From: Aphis gossypii
Taxonomy: Eukaryota > Arthropoda > Insecta > Hemiptera > Aphididae
Reading direction: 5' to 3'
NCBI RefSeq assembly: GCF_020184175.1
Contig: NW_026083074.1
Span: forward strand, 17,743 to 81,742
DNA length: 64,000 bases
Shown here: piece by piece, positions 56,470 to 64,000 of the stretch
How the letters are laid out: each line of letters starts with the position of its first letter
Position numbering within the stretch: position 1 is the first letter of the stretch
Made by a program: the position numbers and the translations under genes
The notes under the pieces: generated by a model
The model's input: the letters and a program-made list of their open reading frames with translations, nothing else
Database searches by the model: none
What the model was told of the DNA's origin: nothing

Positions 56470-59232
56470 ATGATGAATACAAAGGCTAGTCGAAATAAAC
56501 TTATACTAAAATTAGCTAGAAAAAAATCTACAACTATTAATCCAAGCTGTTCAACACAAGGACAAAGTACTTGGGAATTGATACATGCTGAAAATGGTAA
56601 ACAACTTATTAATCTATTATGGTTCAAAAATATATTTTTAATGTTTTTTAATTTATTATAGAGTTGTCCTATTATTCTGAGACACAAATTGATCTAACCA
56701 GCAAAAAAAAAGTCTTAAACTGGCTAGAAAATCAAAGTCAAATTTTAGATAAACAGCCTACTTTAGTCAATAACATAGTTGATAGTTCACAATGTGCACT
56801 AAAGTCTGCAGAATATGATTATGAACAAGATAATAATAGTTTATTATAATAATTTTATGAAATTTGAAAGTAGGGTTGCTATTATAATCTTATTTTTATT
56901 TTAGATAAAGACCCAACTCTTGTAAATAATATAGTTGATAGTTTACAATGTGCACCAGAATATATAGATGATTCTGAACAAGGTAATAATAGTTTATTAT
57001 AATAATTTTATAAAATTTGAAAGTAGGGTTGCTATTATAATCTTATTTTTATTTTAGATAAAGACCCGACTCTTGTCAATATAGTTGATAGTTCACAATG
57101 TGCACTAGAGTATATAGATGATTCTGAACAAGGTAATAATAGTTTATTATAATAATTTTATGAAATTTGAAAGTAGAGTTGCTATTATAAACTTATTTTT
57201 ATTTTAGATAAAGACCCAACTCTTGTCAATAATATAGTTGATAGTTCACAATGTGCACCAGAGTATATAGATGATTCTGAACAAAGTAAATAATAGTTTT
57301 TAACATATTATTATAGTATTAATTTACTGTAATAATTGTTTTGTTTTAATTTTAATTAAAGAGTCATCTTCAGTAAATAAAGATAATAGTTCACAAAGTT
57401 CATCATACTTGTTTGATGATTCTGATAAGGATCCGGATTTTAATAGTTCATTGACAAGCAAAAATTCAAGTGATAATTCTTCAAGTCAATCAACACACCA
57501 AAGCATTGAGGATAATGTTCAAAATGCACCAGTTACAACTAAAGGTAAAAAGAGATTAGCTAATCCAACCATATGGAAAAAAGCAATTGCCAAACGTCTC
57601 AGAAACACTGGTCAAGAATACAATTCATGCTCTAGTAGTAATATTGTGATACCTGCGAAAAAAATGGGACCACCGTGTAATAATAAATGTAAGCTACAGT
57701 GTTCAACAAAAATTAGTGAAGATCAAAGGTTAAAATTGTTTACTGATTATTGGGCATTAGGTGACTTACAAAGACAGCGTGAATTTCTATTAAGATCAAT
57801 GGATACTATTGTTCCTAAATACAGATATGTGAGAGAGGGGAGCAAACGAGGAAATAATCACGCATTTTATTTTACTATTATGAATAATAAAATAAGAGTA
57901 TGTAAACAATTTTTTAAATCGACATTAAACATATCAGACCGTCCAATCAGAACAGTGAGCAGTAAAACTGCTGGAGGAATACTTTCAGTTGACTTTCGTG
58001 GTAAGCATGGGCATCATTTCCACTTAGATTAAAACATTAAAAAATCAGTAAAGGAACACATAGACACCATACCTCGAATTGAAAGTCACTATTGTCGCCA
58101 AGTTTCTACTAGGGAATTTATTGATGGTGCAAAGACTGTGGCCCAACTACACAGAGACTATGTATGTGATTGTAAAAAAAAGAATATGCCTTTCGCAAAT
58201 TATCTGATGTATAGTAAAATTTTTAATACTGAGTATAATATTTCATTTTTTTGTCCAAAAAAAGATCAATGTGAAGATTGTGTTGCTTTTACCAACAGTG
58301 ATGAAAATGAGAGAGAAATTTTAAAAGAAAAATATGAAAGTCACATTATGGAGAAAGATCTTTCAAGGCAAGAAAAAGAAAAAGATAAAAATAATTTAGA
58401 AAACAGTTTATTTGTAGCAGTGTATGACTTACAAGCTGTACTTTCATGTCCTAGAGGAGAAGCTTCTGGATTTTATTACTTGTCTAAATTATCTGTTTAT
58501 AATTTTACCATTTGTAATTTAAAAGATACCAAAGATGTACAATGTTATGTTTGGTATGAAGGAGAGGGACAAAGAGGAGTCAATGAAATTGGTACCTGTG
58601 TTTTCAAGTATCTACAAGAATTGGAACCTAAAGCTACTGCTGTGGGTAAATCTATTGATGTAGTATTTTATTCAGACAATTGCTGTGGCCAACAGAAAAA
58701 TCAATTCATGATAGCAATGTATCGTTATGCAATTAAAAAATTAGGATTTATTAATAGCATTACTCATAAATTTTTAATCAAAGGACATACCCAGAATGAA
58801 GGAGATTCCGTTCATTCAGTAATTGAAAAAAATGTCAGTCGTACTTTGAAAGGAGGTCCAATATATACCCCAGATCAATACTTCACTCTAATTCGAACAT
58901 CAAAAAAAACTGGACAGCCTTATCAGGTCATTGAGCTAACTCACGAAGACTTCTTTGACATAAAAAGTTTGGAAGCAAACCTAGCTTTTGGAAATCAAAA
59001 TGTGAAAATTGGAGAATTACGCATAGTTAAATTAGAAAAGCTGTATCCTAACAAAATGTTTTACAAAACTTCCTTTAGTGAAGATGATTTTTCAGAAATT
59101 GAAACTAAAAGAATAACAAGAAGAAGTAATGAAAATAATGAAGTTGGCCATTTATTTTCATTGTATGATTCCAAGTTACCAATAAATGAAAAAAGAAAAA
59201 AGGATTACTTACTCTATTTGAAAAAAATATAA
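56470..59232 (+). pseudogene. DUF7869-like transposase, multi-exon, one in-frame stop
   Basis: Exon 1 begins at 56470 (MMNTKASRNKLILKLARKKS) and ends at a donor at 56597 in phase 1; exon 2 begins at 56662. A series of repeated short exons follows, then a long last exon from 57362. It encodes an acidic Ser-rich segment, the basic GKKRLANPTIWKKAIAKRLR, a Cys motif (CNNKCKLQC), and RYVREGSKRGNNHAFYF. A TAA at 58030-58032 interrupts the frame; it continues in the same register to 59232 with FFCPKKDQCEDCVAF, VAVYDLQAVLSCPRGEASGF, VVFYSDNCCGQQKNQFM and LIKGHTQNEGDSVHSVIEK. Acidic residues in the last three motifs are my candidates for an RNase-H-like DDE/D site. I recall this set from insect proteins labelled DUF7869; the label is from memory. 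Confidence 0.72.
56749..57285 (+). repeat. Tandem array of repeated exon-intron units inside the transposase gene
   Basis: Four copies, starting at 56749, 56905, 57058 and 57208 (periods 156, 153, 150 bp). Each holds a short coding block (DKDPTLVNNIVDSSQCAPEY plus IDDSEQ type) preceded by TTTTAG and followed, in copies 2-4, by a GT donor. Exons 56905-56982, 57058-57132 and 57208-57285 are 78, 75 and 78 bp, all in phase 1 at both sides. The first copy is fused to exon 2 and has lost its donor GT (CAAGAT instead of CAAGGT). Confidence 0.85.
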
Positions 59233-59345
59233 TTCCTAGATACTATTCTACTTTTTATAATAATCTATAGTCAAAACATTGTGGTATTATTATTACTAAT
59301 TATATTTACCAAGATACAAATTATGTTAATATTAAGTATAAGTAG

Positions 59346-59575
59346 GTAATCAAAAGGCTGATAATTAATATTACATTTTATTTCATTTTTATATTTTTAA
59401 CTATAATCAAAAGGCTGATAATTAATATTTTATTTCGTTTTTATATTATTAACTATAGTCAAAAGGCTGATAATTAATATTACATTTTATTTCATTTTTA
59501 TACTTTTAACTATAATCAAAAGGCTGATAATTAATATTTTATTTTGTTTTTATATTATTTACTATAACAGATAGT
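59346..59575 (+). repeat. Four ~58-bp tandem units downstream of the transposase
   Basis: The phrase ATCAAAAGGCTGATAATTAA (or AGTCAAAAGG) recurs four times at about 59348, 59404, 59457 and 59514. Units alternate between two forms (with and without ATTACATT), so the larger unit of ~110 bp was duplicated. Confidence 0.85.
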
Positions 59576-59911
59576 TACTACATTTTTTATTTTTTTGTTA
59601 TTCATCATTACTTAAGTATAAATAAATAAAAATAAAGTTTCATATTATAAAATAGGTACTTTTGAAATTTATTTTTCTATTCTCCTTACCAATAATGTTT
59701 TTTCACGAAAAGTGGCATAAGTAAAATATTTTTTTTATTTTTATGATTTTAAATATGATAACTATAAATAAAACAGAAACAAAACAAAAGTTTAATTGTA
59801 TGTACAACATTAAAACAGTTTCTCAAAAATCCATACATTTTTTCCTAAAAATTAGACGAATAAATTAAAAAACAGTTTTTTCAAATTTTCTAACTGCTCT
59901 CCTGAAAAAAT

Positions 59912-59950
59912 CATGTTTTTGTGTTGTGTCACTATTCTTGTGCATAGGCG
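59912..59950 (-). repeat. Right TIR of the DUF7869-like transposon
   Basis: Ends TATTCTTGTGCATAGGCG; inverted match to 55966-56005 with small differences. Confidence 0.8.
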
Positions 59951-60611
59951 AATTACGTACTTCACACAGTTTGATGTATAGGGGCAGTTTTGCTATAGCA
60001 GTAATGAAAAAATTACTGCCATAGCAGTAATGAAAATTGACGTTTTAAGGATGGTTTTTTTTGGACGGCGGCCACGAGACTGTCCATCAACGTGGTAACT
60101 ATATAAGAATAATTTATAAGATACCTTATATTAAATTTTTAAGTTCTTTGGGGATCCAAATTTTGTTTACTAACATTTCAATAAAAAAAACAAAATCGGG
60201 TTAATATTATTTTAGATTTACCTATTGTATTAATTAATTAGGGAACAAATTTGAATGCTCTAAAAAACAAGAAAATACGATTTAATGACTAATAATAGAC
60301 ATTTTTTTAAAAATTCACAAAAAAATTCCCTTCAATTTATATAAAATGTAATTTTCATTCAAATCCGTACCCTAGTAATAATATAATAATAATATATAAT
60401 TGTACATGTATCATCAAATGTAATTGTTGTATCTATATAGGTAAATGATAATGATAAATAATATAAAGCTATTTTATTCGTATTACCGAAAGTAATGTAG
60501 AACAGAGTGATAATAAGGCATCTGAGGAACAGAGACAACGAAGACGTGGGTTTAATTGTAACAAAATATATAAGTGTTAAATATATAAGCCACAAAAAAA
60601 AACCCCTGAAG
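59951..60611. other. Gene-free stretch with palindromes next to the transposon
   Basis: TGCTATAGCAGTAATG (59991-60006) and ATTACTGCCATAGCAGTAAT (60012-60031) relate to the palindrome at 55930-55945. No gene was recognised until the MADF/BESS remnant. Confidence 0.45.
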
Positions 60612-60764
60612 ATGACTCCCCCATCAAATTTTGGATCCTCGTTGTTAAAAATCTTAGAAAACAAGAAACAAATACCAGAAGACCCGGAAAAGTATTTTTT
60701 ATTGTCGTTACTCCCTCAAATTAAGTCGTTAACCGAAAACCAAAAATCAATGAAGTATATTTAA
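60612..60764 (+). pseudogene. BESS motif of a second Harbinger MADF protein
   Basis: Reading frame with SSLLKILENKKQIPEDPEKY and FLLSLLPQIKSLTENQKSMK, the BESS motif at the C-terminus of MADF proteins, ending at a stop at 60762-60764; a related reading continues past it for a further ~90 bases. The MADF half was not found upstream. It is oriented against the HARBI1 fragment at 61530-63240, the usual opposed arrangement of the two Harbinger genes. Confidence 0.6.
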
Positions 60765-61957
60765 TTTTTAAATGCTATTCAACGAGTTAAACATAACACA
60801 TCTGCTATCCCTCATTTTTATCCTTATTCACCAATTAATCAACCCAACTCATACTTTTCTTAGCAACATTTTTCTTTTCCTGGATATTACCATACCAACG
60901 ATTCACAAAACGTGCCTACAGATATTATAAATTCTACTATTAAGTCTTCTCCACCAATTCTACATTGATGAATCCAGTAACATTTCGCAACCTTCTTTTT
61001 CTGCAATTAATTCAACTAATAAACAATATTATCATTATGACCATTTTTCACACATGTCTTCTACTGTTACTCAAAATGTTTCTATACCTCCTACACACAT
61101 ACCCATCGCTATACACACAATTACCCTCCGTATAATTCTCCGCAAAATAATTTCAATAATACACCATGATTTGTATAAACATTGCAATTAATATTAATAA
61201 ATAAAACAAATACTTATTTCTACATTTTTTATTTTTATTTTTGAAATACCTACCTCATTGTCACTGTCAGACGTTCTTCCGGTGGTATTGGCATACGCAA
61301 ACCAGTGTGCTGTTTTGAAAATTTTTGACTAACCAGCGATAGCTTAATAAATATAAATAAAATGAATTATTATTTTGTGTAATATTACCTATCATAAATC
61401 ATATATTTGTTTATAGAAAAAACAAATAAAAAAATATTAAAAACTATATAATTATATAAATTTCACAGTTTTATACTAAAAACACTATATTGTTTTATAA
61501 AATAATATGTAAATCTTATATATCTACTTACCAGCTCATCAAAAGATCTTATCGACATTCGATAATATTTTATGAATTCTTCTGGATAACTACGAAGGGT
61601 CATAAATGTCACCTGGAACTGACCATTTTGGGAGATGGTAAACTGCGGCAAAAAAAAAATTAAGATTATACAAACTGCGACAAAACCGATAAGATACATC
61701 ATACAAACTGCGGCAATTTATTTTATATACTTTCTATATATACTATATATACCTATGTATGTATATCGTTAAATTAATTATGTGAAGTTTCGTCTTGCGT
61801 AAAAATTGGTAAATCCAAATGTATTTTTAAGTTTTAACGAAACATATCGGTATTATCGATTCCTTTACTTTTGATAACCCTAGTTAGTACCTACTTACAA
61901 GTGATAGATGTCACCTAATAAAAGTAGTTAAGAGTTTTATATATTTTATTCAACGTC

Positions 61958-62836
61958 ATGGAATTTTCAACAATGTTTAGCCAGAATGGCAAGGTATTAA
62001 CAGTGTTAAACGATTTTAAATTCAAATTTAAATATGAATCCAAAATAAATGGTAATAAAACTTGGGAATGCACTAAAAAAACACGCAAGGCCAAATTAGT
62101 CTTCAATAAGGAAAACACTCTACTGCAAGAAAAATTAGTTTTGGATCATAGTCATGAATCAGATTCTACAATTGAACATCAAATAGTAAGTAATAGTATC
62201 AAACGAAAAATATCTGAAAGCAATATAAATGAAATGCCATCCAAAATAATTAGAAAAGAACTTCGTAGTTTAGAAAACGATTCACAATTACTAACTAATG
62301 ATATTTCATATATTCGTAGAAATTTATATAATAAAAAAACCAAATATCACCCACCACTTCCCAAAGATATTAATGAAGTACATAAAGTTCTAATAAATAT
62401 GAATATTATGACTAACAAAAATGAAAACTTTTTGCTAATTAATGATAAGGAAACAAATATAATTGTATTTACATGTCTCACAAATTTAAAATACTTATGT
62501 TCTATGGAAAAAATTTTTATGGACGGAACATTCCAGTTCTGTACTAAATTTTTTTATCAGTTTTTTGTACTGCATGGCTTTCAAAATGGTATTTATACGT
62601 CTCTGGTATATGCATTGCTTCCTAATAAACGTACATCGACTTATGAACATTTATTTAAAAAGTTACGTGATGCATGTTTGACTGAAGGTTTTGTACTTAA
62701 CCCAAGTATGTTTGTAATTGATTTCGAAATTGGAATACACGAAACGGTTCACAATATATGGCCAACCAGTATTATTCGAGGTTGTAATTTTCATCTCGGC
62801 CAAGCGTGGTTTAGAAAATTCCAAAATTTGGGTTAG
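61958..62836 (+). pseudogene. MULE transposase with FLYWCH domain, C-terminally truncated
   Basis: ATG at 61958 (MEFSTMFSQNGKVLTVLND). The N-terminus is FLYWCH-like (NGNKTWECTKKTRKAKL, DHSHES). The MULE core follows: KIFMDGTFQFCTKFFYQF (first Asp), VYALLPNKRTSTYEHLFKKL, FVIDFEIGIHETV (second Asp) and GCNFHLGQAWFRKFQNLG. The reading stops at once in a TTAGG-like repeat, so the third catalytic acid and the C-terminus are missing. The 292 codons have no internal break. The reaction would be cut-and-paste transposition, but this copy lacks part of its active site. Confidence 0.88.
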
Positions 62837-62868
62837 GTTATTAAAACCTAACCTAACCCTAACCTACC
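62831..62868. repeat. Telomere-like TTAGG/CCTAA repeats, head to head
   Basis: GGTTAGGTTA at 62831-62840, a six-base spacer, then AACCTAACCTAACCCTAACC at 62845-62864: two short arrays of the insect telomere motif in opposite orientation. The MULE stop codon is the TAG in the first TTAGG. Confidence 0.7.
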
Positions 62869-63240
62869 GAATAGGTATTATACCTAATTAAACGATAAAC
62901 GTGTACTTATATAGATTATCGTAACGATATGTATATACATGTAGTATATATAGAAAGTATATAAAATAAATTGCCCCAGTTTGTATGATGTATCTTATCG
63001 GTTTTGTCGCAGTTTGTATAATCTTAATTTTTTTTTTGCCGCAGTTTACATATCGACTTTTAGAAAAAGGTAAATTTTGCCGCAGTTTACATACAGCCAC
63101 CATTGGTCTTTTTAAATTTAAAGGATAGACCCTAAGTCGTCTTTTAATTTTGTCTCTTTTTTGTTTCTTGCTGACTTCATGTTCCTCATATAATACATAA
63201 ATAATGTATGTGACTTCAATATCATCAAATGCTTTTCCAT

Positions 63241-64000
63241 ATTAAAAAAATAAAGTAGACGAAACAAAATAAAATTAATTTTTAAGTTCAGTACGAATTA
63301 ATCAGCCAGCAGTCATCCACAACGGGCGGTAACAGCAGTACTAACCTAGTAAACGACAAAGTACAAAGAATTGAATAGTTCAAATAAAATTTGGCGCGCT
63401 TTTTATTTTTGAAAAACGCACACAAATCGTCCAGTGTGAAAGCGCGGCGAGACTTTAAAACGCGAGGAACGCATTGACACGCGTGTAATGTGTAAGGAGT
63501 GCGCGTCCGCGATTTAAAATCGCGACGTTTTAAAAACGCGGACGCGCGCGGTTGAATCGCCTATAATCATAACGTAATAATATATAAATCATAGCATGTA
63601 ATCAGCTTTAACGCTGTTGTGTGCATTGTTGAATTGGCAATTTACTACACTGAATAGGGAATAATAATAATTAAAAAAAAATACAATTTTTGTAAGATAT
63701 GACATATGGTCTATGATATGGGCAAAATGGGTACCTATATGCATTCAGCATTGACATTAATACGACAGAGGAGAAGCTAAATTTTAAAATATACTTTTTT
63801 TAAATTTTTATATCTGGTCACCATATATATAACTACAAAACAAATAATACTTACCAATATTTAATAGGACTTTCCAAGTATCCATTTACACGCGTTATAT
63901 CAATTTAAATAAGTACTTCTATGTTTAATTAAATTAATAAACAAAATAAAATATAATATAAACAATATACCATGACATATTATTATAATATAATATTAAC
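63241..64000. other. Gene-free stretch with a CpG-rich patch
   Basis: 63390-63560 is strongly CpG-rich against an AT-rich background, with interrupted inverted words (GCGTCCGCGATTTAAAATCG; GTTTTAAAAACGCGGACGCG). It may be the end region of the Harbinger element. The rest is AT-rich with no frame of note. Confidence 0.45.

Larger units (their letters stand above)
55966..59950 (+). mobile_element. TIR DNA transposon with a DUF7869-like transposase
   Basis: The 3985-bp segment has inverted ends starting CGCCTATGCACAAGAATA on both sides, with the match continuing (TGACACAAC) for about 40 bp with few differences. The subterminal regions contain AAAGTGACA and AAAAGTGGC words. Nearly identical palindromes around ACTGCTATAGCAGT lie just outside both ends (55930-55945; 59991-60031), so the true element may extend further. 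No target duplication was found with the inner boundary. One multi-exon gene on the plus strand; four ~58-bp tandem repeats in its 3' region. Confidence 0.72.
61640..63090 (+). mobile_element. MULE-type element with long inverted repeats, truncated inside
   Basis: 61640-61750 and 62940-63052 are inverted copies of each other: GTAAACTGCGGCAAAAA, then ACAAACTGCGACAAAACCG, then GGCAATTTATTTTATATAC in the same order from both outer ends, about 110 bp. An extra TGCCGCAGTTTAC unit lies at 63077-63090. Between them is a FLYWCH-MULE transposase remnant. No 8-11 bp target duplication was found. Long TIRs are common in MULEs. It sits within the HARBI1 exon, so it is younger than that element. Confidence 0.72.
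61530..63240 (-). pseudogene. HARBI1-like transposase first exon, split by a MULE
   Basis: On the minus strand 63240-63092 reads AFDDIEVTYIIYVLYEEHEV and RDKIKRRLRVYPLNLKRP, the HARBI1 N-terminal R-x-W-V-H-P-like region. The reading is interrupted by the MULE and resumes at about 61630 with NGQFQVTFMTLRSYPEEF and YYRMSIRSFDEL, as in HARBI1. A donor-like end follows near 61530. The remaining exons are absent from the visible region between 60800 and 61500. The frame at the ATG (63240) is one base off, so the start is also damaged. Confidence 0.65.

Noticed and set aside
1..64000. tRNA, rRNA genes or CRISPR arrays
   Set aside because: None recognised; spaced repeats are tandem or inverted transposon repeats with no CRISPR-like spacing.

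Overview
The window looks like a block of nested transposable elements from an aphid-type (Hemiptera, Aphididae) nuclear genome. The support is indirect: very AT-rich DNA with GT-AG introns, several families that I associate with aphid genomes (ZMYM1-like hAT, piggyBac, PIF/Harbinger with a MADF partner gene, P/THAP9, Ty3/gypsy-type LTR elements), and short TTAGG/CCTAA runs of the insect telomere type. I see no convincing single-copy host gene, no tRNA or rRNA gene and no CRISPR array. The species assignment is inference.

Layout. 1-950: edge fragments of unclassified, probably transposase-related genes. 1432-4086: a broken Harbinger transposase whose ~2 kb intron holds an antisense MADF/BESS pseudogene and a 497-bp hAT-type MITE. 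5843-8192: a complete Tigger/pogo element with a one-frameshift transposase. 8964-13298: gypsy family A (LTR, PBS, leader, gag), its gag split by a solo LTR of another family. 13299-19502: piggyBac-1, whose 3' end is split by a 3.57-kb hAT. 19656-26319: a second family-A copy, its LTR split by a 3.62-kb ZMYM1-like hAT. 26846-29260: remnant of a polinton/adintovirus-like element (packaging ATPase, PLA2-like protein, two small capsid-module-like proteins). 29262-31760: truncated gypsy family B on the minus strand. 32357-39460: a complete 7.1-kb CACTA-like element with a nine-exon SAM-domain gene and an unbroken 837-codon transposase frame. 40224-43198: piggyBac-2, complete with TTAA and TIRs, one frameshift. 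44868-45559: solo family-A LTR. 48552-51735: P-element pseudogene carrying a 472-bp GC-rich insertion and a hairpin repeat in an intron. 51781-54478: gypsy family B, truncated in RT and joined directly to piggyBac-3 (54456-55900). 55966-59950: a TIR element with a transposase of the kind I associate with the DUF7869 label, one stop codon from an open frame and with a tandemly amplified exon near its 5' end. 60612-63240: a second Harbinger (MADF/BESS part plus HARBI1 first exon), interrupted by a MULE with ~110-bp inverted repeats.

Several insertions keep exact target-site duplications, so their order can be read: solo LTR C (CCAT) after gag A; hAT-1 (GCGTCAAG) after piggyBac-1; hAT-2 (CCTGCTGG) after LTR A; the GC-rich insert (ATTGT) after the P element; the MULE after Harbinger-2. 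The best candidates for little-described systems are the DUF7869-like transposon with its symmetric exon array and the CACTA-like element with its SAM-domain partner. Classifications rest on motif recognition by eye; no database search was possible.
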